Shown here in pieces: positions 33,321 through 45,199 of a stretch of DNA of 64,000 bases. Within the stretch, counting starts at the first letter, position 1. Every line of letters starts with the position of its first letter. The stretch is from the NCBI RefSeq assembly GCF_000247695.1, contig NW_004624784.1, positions 10,549,188 through 10,613,187 on the forward strand, written 5' to 3'. The position numbers and the translations under genes were made by a program. The stretch comes from Heterocephalus glaber (lineage: Eukaryota; Chordata; Mammalia; Rodentia; Bathyergidae). The notes below the pieces were generated by a model that saw only the letters and a program-made list of their open reading frames with translations, was not told the DNA's origin and searched no databases.

Positions 33321-33449
33321 TTTTGTTGCAAAGGAGTTTTGGCTCTCTTCCTACAGATTTGGCATCTTCCACAAAGGACACACCAGTGTACTTGGACAGG
33401 ATGGACACAATAAGCAAGATAGGACAGGGCAAAGGAGAAGCGTTGGGTC

Positions 33450-33590
33450 TTTCTAAGCACTGATAGTGTGCTGGGCACTGTGTTTTATGGAGATTATTTC
33501 ACTCCATTCTCACCATGCTTTCAAGCAGATATACAGTGTTATTGCACTTGTTGCACAGATGAAGAAGGTGGGGGTAAAGCATATTGAAAA
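33450..33590 (+). mobile_element. MIR SINE
   Basis: AAGCACTGATAGTGTGCTGGG, CACTCCATTCTCACCATGC, TGCACAGATGAAGAAGGTGG. Confidence 0.7.
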
Positions 33591-33624
33591 GCAGATGTCT
33601 TGCTGCTACCTTGTTTAAAATTTC

Positions 33625-33890
33625 GTTTACTCTTTGTGTTAGGATGAAATTCAAAGTCCTACACAATCCTCCAAATCCAATTCTAGCCCACCTTCCTGTT
33701 CAGCCCTTATTGCCCTTCATATCCTACTTGTCAGACTGTTCTCCAGCTACATCTCACTCTCCCAATTCTGGGCCTTAGCGATGCTGTTTCTTTTGCTGAG
33801 GCGTTGGTTCCCCTTGCCTATTTTGCCTAAGTAATTCCCATTCATCCCTCAGGCTTGGACTTATACTCCTCCAGAGAAGCTTTCATCTCT
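33625..33890 (+). mobile_element. L2 LINE 3' region
   Basis: AAATTCAAAGTCCTACACAAT, CTAGCCCACCTTCCTGTTCAG, CATTCATCCCTCAGGCTTGGA and CTCCAGAGAAGCTTTC are the conserved order of the L2 3' part upstream of its tail. It is cut by the LTR that follows. Confidence 0.7.
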
Positions 33891-33892
33891 AG

Positions 33893-34250
33893 TTTGGATC
33901 TGGAATGTTCCCAGGGTCTGTGTGTGGAAGGTTTATTTCCCAGCTTGGCCCACTGGGAGGTGGTGGAATCCTTAAGGGATGGGGCCTGCTAGTGGGAGGT
34001 CTTCAGGTTATTGGGGGGGGGGGGTCCTTGAAAGGGATGGTGGGATCCCAGCTCCTTTCTCTGCCTTTCTTTCTTTGGCTTCCTAGGCCATCAAGTGAGT
34101 GGCTTTGCCATTACCGTGTGCTTTTGCTATGATGTGCTGTCCTACCAGAGCCCCGAACAACAAATCATGGCTGAAACCTCTAATAACACTTTCCTCTTGA
34201 TAAGTTGATTATCTCAGGTATGTGTTAAAGTGACAGAAAACTAACGCACT
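33893..34250 (+). mobile_element. MaLR-like LTR, solo
   Basis: GGTTTATTTCCCAGCTTGGCC, GGGAGGTGGTGGAATCCTTAA, TCCTTGAAAGGGATGGTGGGA, GGCTGAAACCTCTAATAACAC and GATTATCTCAGGTATGTGTTA fit an old LTR of MaLR-like organisation. A run of 12 G lies at 34013-34024. Confidence 0.68.
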
Positions 34251-34362
34251 GTCTTTGAACTCCATTCCCAAGACTAGATAAGGCCCAAGTGGTATGTGCT
34301 TCCACAGCAACCGGTAGGTCTCATTCTTCATGCCTCTTACAACTGTAGCTAAATAGTCAAAG

Positions 34363-34424
34363 GTGCATGCGTGTGTGTGCGTGTGTGTGTGCGTGCGTGT
34401 GTGTGTGTGTGCGCGCGCGTGCGC
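34363..34424 (+). repeat. (TG)n/(CG)n alternating purine-pyrimidine tract
   Basis: About 60 bases of strictly or nearly alternating GT and GC steps ending in GCGCGCGCGTGCGC. It is a classical Z-DNA-prone sequence, directly downstream of the LTR at 33893-34250. Confidence 0.95.
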
Positions 34425-34429
34425 AGATA

Positions 34430-35200
34430 TGCTCTGGCTTCCTGGAGTGCCAGTCACAGAGCAGTTTCTATCAGTCGGGGGAGCCTGGGCTTTACAATGG
34501 AAACAGAAATCCTAAATCTCCTGTTTCTCTCTCAAGGTACATGTCCCATGGGGATGAACAGGGACCTCTGCTCTGCTTTGTCACTCAGAGTCCCAGACCC
34601 AGGACAGTGGAGACGTCAGCACTGAGTGGCTGCACCACGTGGAACACGTGGCCTTGGTGGCTGCAGCTGGGGAAGAGGGGACTGGAAAATGGTGTGCGAT
34701 CAGGAAAAATGCAGCCTTAGGCCTGAGGGTCACACACCCTCTCTGTGCACTTCCACATACCCCTGCCCAACCAGAAGGGGCTGGGATAAGTACAGGAGCA
34801 AGTGGAATATTTGCTCTGTCACGGGGCCTCATGCAAGTTATTCCCTAGTCTGTTTTCATGCCTAGCACTTTGCTTGGCACATTATAGAGTCCCCCAAACC
34901 TGTGGATTGAATGAGGGTGCTATATACACTGATCAGGATCACACAGCCAACACAAGGTGCCAGTCCTTGACTGGCTTTGGAGCATGATCCTCAAATTTCC
35001 CAAACCTTTCACTCTTGTACTCTCCCTTGTCATCTCCCCCAGTTTATGGAATGCTTTTTTCTCTGAATGTAGAGAACAGAATATCATGCATTTAGCCACT
35101 TAATAGATTTGTCTTTCCTGATGAGGCTGATGAAAGTTGCATGTCCTCCAATCAGCCTTGCAATCAGCCATTCAGCCACTCACCCAAGACAAGTGGCAGT
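34430..35200. other. Intergenic, nothing recognised
   Basis: Unidentified; overlapping short frames between 34367 and 34987 have no family signature. Confidence 0.4.
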
Positions 35201-35204
35201 TCAA

Positions 35205-35400
35205 ATACAGCTAACATTTCTTAAGTGCCTACTATGTGTCAGGTGCGTCCTCCAGCTAGGCCACGCAAAAGCCTAGTGAGGTGGGCTGTGTATTTCCTGC
35301 TTTGCAGATGGAGACTGACGCTGGGGAGTAAAGCCTAGATCCACTTGCAGGTGTGCTGGCTTTAAGCCGAGCACCTTTCCCCTGGTCAGGTAGTGATTTT
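35205..35400 (+). mobile_element. MIR SINE
   Basis: ACAGCTAACATTTCTTAAGTG, CCTACTATGTGTCAGGTGCG, GCTTTGCAGATGGAGACTGAC, then the diverged 3' end. Confidence 0.72.
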
Positions 35401-35548
35401 CACAGTACAGCATGATTCCAGGTCCCCTGGAGGACTTGGAGGAAATGCACATTGCTGGGCCTCAATCCCAGAGTTTCCATGCAGTGAAAATGTGTGGGCC
35501 TGAGAATCTGCATTTTGATGCACTCTGTGCTCTTGTTCCCTGCTGGGG
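35390..35548 (+). mobile_element. MER5A-like hAT-Charlie remnant
   Basis: GTAGTGATTTTCACAGTACAG, GGCCTGAGAATCTGCATTTTG and GATGCACTCTGTGCTC correspond to the MER5A layout. Confidence 0.6.
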
Positions 35549-35549
35549 C

Positions 35550-36160
35550 TTCAGTGCCTGTTTGCTGGGAAACTCTGCCCTGTAGCTGCTATGGCTGAGG
35601 GTAAAGGATGAGATTCTCATTAGCTTGGCTCTGGTGTCTTGGCAGGGGAAGCGGGGGTTGGGAACATAACATCTCCGCGGCTGGTATTTGGTACTCCTCT
35701 GTGAGGCTGCCTGCAGTCGAAGTCTGTAAAATGAGGGGTTGGACTGGATGAGCTCTGGGGTGCTTGGCAGATCTGACGTTCTACATTCTATGATTGGATG
35801 AACTAAACCAAAGCTACAGATTCCATTTAAGTCTCTTCCTAGGTGAGAAGTGCTACAGACTAAAAATTATATAACAATAAATATCCAGGGAAGTCAAGGA
35901 GTTATGGAGTAGCCCCTGTGTGCTCAGCATATTGCAGGGCTGTGGGGAATCCAATGCAAGTGTAAGGTATAACTCTGCTGCTCAAGGTACTGACAGCTTG
36001 GCTGTGGAGCCAAAACACACACTTGAAACAATAGGGAAAAAATGGGTCAGGCTAGAGCCAGTGCTAATTCACCGGAGTCTGGCCAGGGGCTATCCACAGG
36101 GTTCAGAAAGCCCCAGCGGGGAGGCAAGACTCTCCATGTCCAGAAGTTTGACCATAACTT
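35550..36160. other. Intergenic, nothing clear
   Basis: 35690-35800 may be a MIR scrap (AAAATGAGGGGTTGGACTGGA). No gene. Confidence 0.35.
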
Positions 36161-36164
36161 GTAG

Positions 36165-36345
36165 CTAACATTTGTGTAGCAGCGCAGCATTTTTACCTAT
36201 ACCAGCCCCACAGTCTTGAGTGAGGAGGATATTTTAAGTATGAAGAAACAAGCTCAGAGATTTGCCCCAGGTAGACTTGCATTAAGTGATGAAGGTGGGT
36301 TTGAACCCAAGTCTCCCCCTATCAAAGCCCATGATCTTCAAAAGT
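36165..36345 (+). mobile_element. MIR SINE fragment
   Basis: GTAGCTAACATTTGTGTAGCA, TTTAAGTATGAAGAAACAAGC, GATGAAGGTGGGTTTGAACCC. Confidence 0.65.
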
Positions 36346-36349
36346 CTGG

Positions 36350-37890
36350 GCAGGAGTGAGGGAAATGATATGAGCAAAGATATACCAGGTGTCTAGGCCT
36401 AGCAGAGAGTCTACAGTGGAATGAACAGGCAAAAGAGGTTGGGTGGGTGAGGAGAATACCAACCTAGTAGGTATGAGAAGGTGACCTGAGGTCTCTGACT
36501 ATGATGAAATTTGAATGATCATGGAATGGCTGCAAGAATTGTTTTATGTCCCTGACATACTCATCCCATCCTGGGGTGCTTGAGGGAATGACCAGGGCAT
36601 AGGCTCAGCAGGGCAGAGAAGCAGAATTACTCAGCATCCTGGGGACTGTTTCTGCTGCTCCTCTGCAGGCCACCAATGGTCCTTACATTTTTGCGTGAAT
36701 TAGAAATTCATGAAAATTGAACCCCTTCAAGAAGATTCAACTTGGTGTTAGGGCACGAAGCTTTGCTAGCAGAGGGTAGGCTGATCTGACACCCTTGGCA
36801 AGTGAACAATCCGTATCCACACTCACATGTGCCCATGTGCCCATGCAGTGTGTGCATGAGACAGCATCTTCTCCTTGCTTGGGGCATTCACTGGGTGGTG
36901 TGTGAGGGAGAGGTGGGAGATGGAAGCCTCTGTACTTCCAGCTGCTTTCTGAGTCTCTTCTAAAAGGGGCCACTAGCTGGGCTGGAAGCAGCCGTGAAAA
37001 TAAAATCCACAAGGTCAGGAAGAAGCAGAGCAGGAACAGTGATGCTGATCCAACTTTAAGTTTAGTGTAACAAGAAGTGGCACAGGGGGGCTGAGTCAAG
37101 GGCAGTGGGACTTCTGAAGCTCCCCCTCCCCCGCTGGGCTGTTAATATGGAATACAAAGCTCAAGTCTTTATTACACACACAAAAGGTGGCCGCAGCAGA
37201 AGAGGGCGATCCAGTAAGAGAGGAGAGAGGAGAGCCACACACTGAAATCAATACTGCCCAGGACAAGCATTATCCCATGTGGAACACCTCAAGCCTCTGC
37301 CTAGAAAATTTGATTGGATCTTCAGAAAAACCTATTAGTGTGTTGTCAGGACCTTCTGGTGATAACTGACCAGCTCTTGCCAATCGATGCTCTTCACTTG
37401 TGGAGCTCCTGATTTTTTAACAGCATAATTGTTTTTTTAATAACGGGCTGGCTCACCCACTCAAGCAAGCGGGGAGTCAAAGTCAGACTCCCAACTTAAA
37501 ATACAGAGAGCCATGATGCTCCAGCCACTTCTTCCTAATTGCACAATTACTTTGTAGAGCACCAAGATGGAACTCTGGGTGGGGGCTGAGGGCGAGGCCT
37601 TTTCAGACTGAGCGCCGCCGTTGTTAAGAAAAGTCACAGAAGTAATTACGCAAGTCAAAATTATTTACCAAATGAAAGCCATTCTTCACAAAAGAGCCTT
37701 TATTTTTAAAGAAAAAGGGTAAAAATAGGATGATCCCAGGATAGCGAAGACACCATAAAGCTACAGTGGAATTAGTTATCAATTATTACAAGTTTTTAAA
37801 TTTTCAATCCGTAAGCAAGCAACACATTTTATTTGGGGTTTTAAATGCGCTATACCAACAGCAATATTTTTGCTCTTTACTGTACTTTAG
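36350..37890. other. Intergenic, with conserved-looking block 37410-37720
   Basis: 37410-37720 combines AT-rich homeodomain-type motifs (CATAATTG, CTAATTGCACAATTAC, GTAATTACGCAAG) with a CpG-containing centre (GAGCGCCGCCGTTG). It looks like regulatory DNA rather than a gene. Confidence 0.4.
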
Positions 37891-37894
37891 ATCT

Positions 37895-38050
37895 GAGATG
37901 TCACAGTACTTTACAAACAAATAACTCGAAACAATTTGAGATGGAGGCTCTTTATAGATGGAGAGCGGGCCAAGGGAGGAAGCGATTTGCCCAAGGTCAC
38001 TGGCTGAATCAGAGGCACAGCTGGAAACACTACTCATGAATACTGGCTCC
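37895..38050 (+). mobile_element. MIR SINE fragment
   Basis: CAGTACTTTACAAACAAATAA, GATTTGCCCAAGGTCACTGGC and CAGAGGCACAGCTGGAAAC are a MIR-like core and 3' part. Confidence 0.55.
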
Positions 38051-38526
38051 TGGAGTCGGAGCTCATCACCAGCAGCTCTCCTCCTCCCACACACCAAAAC
38101 AAAAACCAAGAGCTGGAAAACTGCAGCAGGGCAGAGAAGTCACCTGCCCTTCAAAGCCCAGGGTGTCCGCCCCCAATCTGCTGTACAGCTCGGAAGCTGG
38201 GTATGCAGGTCAGACATCTCTGCAGATAGCTGCCGCTCAACCCACAAGTTTCACCTGCTAATGAGTCTAAAAGGCTCTATGCAGATTTGGGGCAGCTCAG
38301 CTTTCCATCCTGAGCCCCCAGAGTGCATTTGTCAGGTTCTGGCAAAGTATCAGCCTGGAAAAGGAGGGGGTTGATGGCTCATGAAACAGGTATATGCTGC
38401 CCACTTGGCAGGTCTTGGCCTTTCCTGGGCTGGATCTCTCCAGAACCTGTTCTGTGTACTCAGGGTCGGGTGCAAGATTCAGAGAAGAGAACAAGAAAGA
38501 ACAAGAGAGGAGAGAACAGAACTGTT

Positions 38527-38798
38527 TAAAAACGTTTGCAGGGCCTAGAACCTCAATTCACAGAGGTGTTGTTCCACAGTAAGTCAAATACATCCCAACC
38601 CCACCTTGAACAACGCTTTATACGCAATTATTTACCAGCTTGGTTGCAGACTGGTTGACAATGTTATAGTTTTGTAGATATTTAATGAAACATCTCATAA
38701 ATCTGCTCTGACATTTTTCTGGTCTTCTCTGAATTTTGGAACTCCCATTTTTTCTTTCCAGGTCTCAAATGTGTTCACAGACCCTGCAAACGTTTTTA
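38527..38798. repeat. 272-bp unit bounded by 17-bp perfect inverted repeats
   Basis: TAAAAACGTTTGCAGGG at 38527-38543 is the exact reverse complement of CCCTGCAAACGTTTTTA at 38782-38798, with 238 bases between. If the termini are GCAGGG and CCCTGC, both flanks read AAACGTTT, an 8-bp duplication of the hAT kind that happens to be palindromic. This may be a small non-autonomous DNA transposon, or an accidental hairpin. I do not recognise the interior. Confidence 0.55.
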
Positions 38799-39054
38799 GT
38801 GTATATATTGACCTTAATGGGTAAAACAGCCTACCAAGTTAGAAGGCAGGGATGGGGAAAAAAACAATGTTGGTCATGATAAAAAGAAACAAAATCAAAA
38901 CTAAGCCAAAGTGAAAATTTAGCAAAGCAAGCAGAGGGATTTTGAGAAACCTTAGAACTTCTAGTTAGAAAGAAGACAGCTGGCTTTACCAGGATATTTC
39001 TAGGAAAGAGATGGACAAATGAAAGACCAATCCAACTATAGATGAAAAAAACCT

Positions 39055-39190
39055 CTCATTATTCAAGAATTTATTGAGCAAAGGGCCAGGTACTGCACTT
39101 GGCTTTGGAGATACAGAGCTGAATCAGATTCAGTCTACTCTCAAGGAATTTACTGTTTATTGAGGGAGGCAGGTAGGTAAACAGTCCAGA
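39055..39190 (-). mobile_element. L2 LINE 3' end
   Basis: AAGAATTTATTGAGCAAAGGG, GATACAGAGCTGAATCAGATT and CTCTCAAGGAATTTACTG are a reversed L2 3' end. Confidence 0.65.
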
Positions 39191-39194
39191 TATG

Positions 39195-41129
39195 TGATAA
39201 GAACACAAACTGAGAGGCAAGTATGAGGAATTGAGAAAACAGAGGAACAACCTGAATCCACCTCCAGGGAGGAAGACACCCCCTGAGTATCCCAAGGCAC
39301 AGAGGTGTAAATGGTGCTGAAATAAAGCTTAGCAATTACAGGGTGAGGGTCTGGGTCTTGGTGGTGGTGGGGGATCACAGGGTGAGACTGAAAGGTCAGA
39401 CTAAGTTGATGGGAGATTGTGAGAATTTGAATTTATTCTGCAGTCAAATGTCAGCTGAGCATGGTTTTCAAGCAAGGGAGGGACCTGGTTGGTGCACTTG
39501 GGTTTAGGACTGATAATGGGCTGGGGAACAGGGACAGGGAAACCAAGAGAGGTTGTTACATTCCTTTGGATGAAGGCTCCTTTTAGGGCCAGGATGAGGC
39601 AAATAACGTGGAGATGATGAGTTTGGGTCAAACTTGAGAAGCGTTTAAGGAAAAATGGGCAGGAATTTGGAAGTGGAGGGGCACTGAGGTTTCTGGTCTG
39701 GAAGACTGATGATACTGTTCACTGAGAAAAGGGATATAAGGGAAGGAGTAAGTTTGGAGGAAACTTTTCATTTCATGACCCTAAAGCACATGCCATGCTA
39801 GGCAGGATGACGTCCTACTGAGATCTTTGAGAAGTCGCCAAGAAAATCCAGCAATGCTCTTATGAGGAGGGTAAATTGGGGACAGGCAGAGTCATGGATA
39901 GATTATGGTACTTGTTTGGGGCAGTCCTGACTAAGACAGAAATATGGCTCTAGAGAGCAGCCACTAGCAATCTGCTCATTCTGCTTCAAAAGAAAGGGGC
40001 TTGAAGTCTAGAGAGAGGGGAGAGGGACGAGAGATATGATTGATACCTCTAAGGCCATGTTGGGACCAGAACTCGGAATTCTGTTGTGGTTCATGGTTGA
40101 AGGGAGTTTATTGGAAGTCAGCTAATGAAAGCTCCCAGCTATCACCGCAAGCCTGTGCTCTTTCTGGCTAGGAATGCACCCTACATAACAGCCAGTGTGG
40201 TGGCAGGGTTGGACTGAGATGCTATTAGCTATCAATCACACCAAATTCATGGGGTTAGACTTCTGTCATCCAGAGCTGACCTTTTCCTAGCAGAAGAAGT
40301 AATGAGCTAGAAATAAGTGCCATCCAAAGCGCAGTCTAAGTAAGTCTGTGATCATGGACACTGCAAGCCATAGCTTCCTTCAGTTTGGCCTTTTCAAACA
40401 GATGAATATTCTAGGATGAAACTGCCAAGACTAGAAAGACAGGGCAAGTTTAATACACGTGCCTGGGGAAATGGCTGGGGCCATCCATGGAGAAGGAATC
40501 CCAAATTCTGGCCAGGGACTTGGTCAGCATTCTTGGGAAGTAAATAGCCCCACAGCACAGCAACTGCACTTCTTGGTCTTCGATGTTGGCAAACGGAAGA
40601 CAAACGAGGGTACTCTGGTTTAGGATGGCATGAATGAAGCACACATGTCCATAAATAAACCAGAAGCCCTCCAAACACGCTGCTCATTTGTTCACACAAA
40701 AGCCAGGCTGGCAGCCCTCTCGCCGAGCCATGTTCACAGTTGGACCCTTAATGCATTGTGAGCGTTCAATCAAACTTTTAGTGGTGAAACTCTGGGAGCA
40801 GAAAGCCAGCTAAGCCCAAATGGTCCCTTTGCTTTTCCATCTTTTGTGGCTGCCTGGCTGTGCTCTTATGGGTTTTGTTGTCAACAAACTCCTGGCTTGC
40901 CTTTGAGCACTCCAAATTATTGAAAATGACTACAGCTTAAGACTGGCAGGATGATTGTTAAAAACAGCCCTGGCATTAATCATAGCTTAAGAGCTTTTGG
41001 AAAATGATTCTAATTCAGAAGGGGTGGCTTACAAAGAGGCTTGTCGAAAGTGAAGCACACATCAAATTCTGAAAGGCAAAAAGCCTCCTTGGTACCCACA
41101 CCTGGCTGCTTCTGCAATCCAGCTGGCAG

Positions 41130-41130
<1 letters not shown>
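39195..41130. other. Intergenic, with conserved-looking block 40840-41020
   Basis: 39360-39700 resembles an old LINE/L2-type region but is not nameable. 40840-41020 is a motif-dense AT-rich block (GTTGTCAACAAAC, AAATTATTGAAAATGAC, CATTAATCATAGC). No gene. Confidence 0.35.

Positions 41131-41131
<1 letters not shown>

Positions 41132-41166
<35 letters not shown>
41132..41166 (+). repeat. (GT)n microsatellite
   Basis: About 17 uninterrupted GT units. Confidence 0.97.
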
Positions 41167-41168
<2 letters not shown>

Positions 41169-41169
41169 G

Positions 41170-44100
41170 TAGCCTACCTTACCAGTTCACTCCATCTGAG
41201 ACCACTGTGGGTTCTCCACATAAAGTCCATACCAGTCCTCCCCTGATCTGGGGCCCTTGAGATGGGAAAGACTGCAAGAGAGGGGTGTGCCCCAGTTACA
41301 AGTCTTCCAGCAGTCCTCACAATCAGGAAGAAGTAGCTGGGTGCCTTGTTTTCTGTCAACAGTTGGGATGCCTGAGACCAATGCTAAAATAAGCTGTGAA
41401 CATAGAGGCAGCTGCGTGGGCAAACACATGGTCAGCATTTGCAAGAAGCCAGGCAGGGCAACGAGCTAATACTTCTGCCTTTTGCCTGCCTGGCACAACA
41501 AAGGAGAATGATTTTTGCCATCAGCATTCTCCCTATCTTGGAATCATTGCACAATTTAGTATGATTAATGGCTTCCATTTAGGAGAAGCTGAGAATGAAA
41601 ACAGTGGGGGAGTGGTAGCACTCGGCTGGGGGTGCTTGTGGCTGCAGCTACAGTGAAAGGGAGAGAGATGTGGCTGGTGCGGCCAGCCCCAGCCGTGCCC
41701 TCTACCTTTCTTTCCAGGCACCATTGGGGAGATACATGGCTTTTGATGTGCATTTGAATAAACAGTCTGAAAGCTACAACCCTGTGATAGCTTTATTCTT
41801 GCAGCCTTCCCAACATTTGAGACCTTGCCCGAAGCCACTCCCTCTTGACCTGCCAGAGGGAGTGTCATGCCCAGAGGTTCCTAACTAACTAAGGGCTGGG
41901 TTGAGAGCCAGGACATGGTGATGGTGTGAGGGCTTCATAGCTGAAGCTAGCAGCACTAACTATGCCACTTCTTGGCATTTCTGATGGCCACACAGGGTGC
42001 TGCACAGGGACTGGAGGACCCCACCCTTATGCTGATGGCAGTGGTGACCTCCAGCATAGTTGTCTTGTCTCTGGAGCACCCAGGCTGGTGGACCTGGTCT
42101 TAGCTCTCAGCAGCTGGTGTCCTGGGAGTTCTTTTCTACTTGGTAGCGTTCTTTTCCTTCCTCTTCTGCAGGCACTGCTGCTTTTCAGATCCCATAGCTG
42201 CTGCAGGTGAATGGTGAGGCAAAGGGTGCCATAGCCAGAGACTTGTGGGTGCTGATAGGAACCAACCGGGAAAACACAGAGAATTCAAGAGGGCCTGCAT
42301 GTTTTAGCAAAAGGCTTTGTGACTGAAGCCAGAAAGGGAGAAAATTGGTGACTCCAGGCCCTTCTCGATGGATTGGTGTCTCTGCAAGGAAATCTATTAT
42401 TTTCCATAAACTGTCTTAAGCATCTCCCGGGCTACATTTCTGGCTGTGTTAAGAATCAAGCCATCAAGAACAGCTGTGAATGTTATACACTTTCAGCAGC
42501 AGCAATGGGCTTTGGCAGGGAAGTAGGAGCGAAAAACCCAAGTAGGACATTTCGGCTGAGAGTAATGGCATTTTCCCTTCCTTGTCCAAACGATAAAAGA
42601 TTCATGCTCCTAATTGCAACACTATAGCTGCCCCCATCACTTTATTCTGGGAGAGGTTAGAGAAAACAGGCCTAGAGAGAGGGAGAGAAAGAGAAAGAGA
42701 GATGGATAGTAATTTCATCACTAGCTAACAGAGACTGATTAGTGCAGAAGATTCCCTTCCATAGCAATACTTTTTAATCAGGACTGCTGTGTCTGGGCAA
42801 ACAGCTTTTGTGGATTAGCTAGACTAGAGCCTGCCAGCATCCGTTGCAAGTTTAAACGATGAAATACACAACTACAGAGAAAACAAACCAAAAAAGAGTA
42901 ATAAAGTCACACATTTCAATATTCAGCAACCATTAAGGGATTTAAATATTTGCTTGCTATTAAAGGCTTGCATTAGGCTCTTCCAACACCAGCTCTGGAA
43001 GACTGAAATATCAATTACGGATCAATTTTCCCCCTAAGTAAACACTAATGCAGGATAAACAGTATTAGAAGATGCAATCGTAACATTGCTGACTTCAGGA
43101 TGGACTTCCTGCTGGTAACAGCAAGTTTAAGCCTTGTGATTAATTAACCTGAGAAGATAGTACTTAAGGAAGATTTAAGGCAGGCATGTCTGAAATATGA
43201 CTGTGACCAAGCACAAATTTAGAGGGCAGCTGAGAAGTCCTGGGACCAGAGCCCACGTTGATTTGCCTCAGTAGTGGTCTTCACTCCCCAGCTCAACGCT
43301 TCAAAGGATTAGGAGGGAGTAAAGTGGGAAGCAAGAGTAGGTGTGCATGTGTGTGACAGAAAAATGCAGTAGACTTGAAGTCAGGTTCCTCTTTGGAATT
43401 AATTTTATATTTCAATATGCAAGATTTGAGTTGTAGTTCCTGCACTGACCACCAGGAGCAGTGCACATTTTATGTTCACTTTGGAATGGGAAGACCAAAG
43501 CATAAAAAACAAAGCAAATATATTCTCCTGGGCACCGAAGAACCAAGACATGGAGGATTGGAAGATTTGAAAACAGATTCCTGCTTTTAGGTCTTGGCTT
43601 TCAGGTTCTCCTATTACCCTTGTGCCTACCACCCTCTTCCTACCTCGGATAATAATATAGGGGTATGCTGGGGGCATTGAATCCTGCAGCTCCTAACAGA
43701 GGCACATTTCAGTATTTTGAGATGAACACAAATGAGACAAGGAGTGTGGTTTGAATATTCTAATATGTCATACCACATTCTGAATGATAACGATGTTACC
43801 TTATGGCTTTACTTAGCCGTTACTAAAAATGTCACCACTCCCCAGATGGAGAACAAGTATGTGATTCAGTAGGTCCTTAAGAATGATGGCACCAAAGGCA
43901 CTAAACTCAGGGAGAGCCAGCTCATTTTTTTCAAGGCCAGCCTGAAAGCTACTTATATCAAGGATGAAATTAACAAATACCGAGGTTCGAAATACAAAAT
44001 TGGCACCTCATTCTAGGTGTAAGGTGAGATTCAGGCAACCAGGTGCTTGACTATTCCCCTTTCATCAACTGCTACTTGCTGAGAGCCTACTCTGTGCCAC

Positions 44101-45100
44101 CACCGACTTTCATATATTGGCCACAAGGTCATTTGGTTGACAGCCCCAAATCCCTTCTTCTTTCCTCTATGAAGTGGATCAGGACATCCAAGTGCTTCAT
44201 TTTGGAAATGTTTCTGAACTATAATATGTAGCTGTGAATATCAGTTTCACTCTGAAGGAATGTGGCTGCCAACTCTTCATGACTAAGGCTGTGCCTGGCA
44301 TCCCAGCAAATAGGTGTATTAGTCTGAGGCAAAATGTTGTAATGGAACACAAATGCTTCACTTAAGCAGGGCTTTTCTACCTGTCTCATGGTGATGGCAT
44401 GTTTGCTTAAGGTTCTGGATGACAGAATCAAAGGAACATTTCTCTGTGGAGCAAGTTCACAACAGTACAAGAATTACATTTCAGGTAGACAAGAGGACAG
44501 TGAAAGATTGCACCAATTAACACCCACATATCACCTCAGGGTTCCAGTTGATGTATTTGGAGAAGGCAACCATGCCAAAACATTTGAGAAAGCTCTCTGG
44601 ATATAGTGAGGACCGTTTCCACTCTCATGCCATGGGAAGGACCAGGCAACTCATCAAGCTCCTACTAACACTACTTTTGGTGCCTTCTCATTTGCATACT
44701 CCATGGAGCTCAGAGGGCAAATGTACAGCAAGTTGCCACCTTACATCTGCCTCAGTTCAGTGACCTTCTGGGGTCCCTTCTCTGCAGGTTACAGCTGAAT
44801 ATGGAGCTTCATGCCAAAGATAATGAGGAGATGGGTGGGGCATCACACACATTACATGACACATGGCCTGAAACTTCCATATTACTGAATAGTGACAAGG
44901 ACGGGGTAATTAAAATTCCATGACAAAGTTCAAAGGGGCATGATATGGCCATACACAGAGGACCTGACAGAGCTCCCTCTAAGTAAAAACTGTTTCTTAT
45001 GGCCATGGGTAAGTTTCTTTTTAATCACCATTTGCCTCTACCCTATATTCTGATGAACATGTGATAAATGCTTATTTTTTGCTGGAACCTTACTTCCCAC
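41170..45100. other. Intergenic, with conserved-looking block 42770-43170
   Basis: 42770-43170 is repeat-free and rich in homeodomain and forkhead-like motifs (TTTTTAATCAGG, AATATCAATTACGGATCAAT, GTGATTAATTAACC, AAGTAAACAC). 43830-44010 has a coding-like frame broken by a stop but no family I recognise. No gene is supported. Confidence 0.4.
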
Positions 45101-45118
45101 TCCCCCTCCGCTTTCTTT

Positions 45119-45198
45119 CTTGTGGTGCTGAAGACTGAACTCAGAACCTTCTGCATGCTAAACATGTGCTCTATCACTGAGTCACACACCCCCAGCCT
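45119..45198 (-). mobile_element. ID SINE, diverged
   Basis: TTGTGGTGCTGAAGACTGAAC, CATGTGCTCTATCACTGAGT and CACCCCCAGCC are a reversed ID element of the older type. The flanks share TGCTTATTT (about 45069 and 45204), a possible target-site duplication. Confidence 0.75.
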
Positions 45199-45199
45199 G

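Noticed and set aside
592..34250. Possibility that the MaLR LTRs flank an internal proviral gene
   Set aside because: The LTRs are scattered, in mixed orientation and far apart, with no gag- or pol-like sequence between them; all are solo or partial.
43830..44010. Coding-like stretch resembling a processed pseudogene (MENKYVIQ, stop, VLKNDGTKGTKLRESQL)
   Set aside because: I could not match it to any protein family; the coding texture may be chance. A translated search of 43780-44800 against mammalian proteins would settle it.
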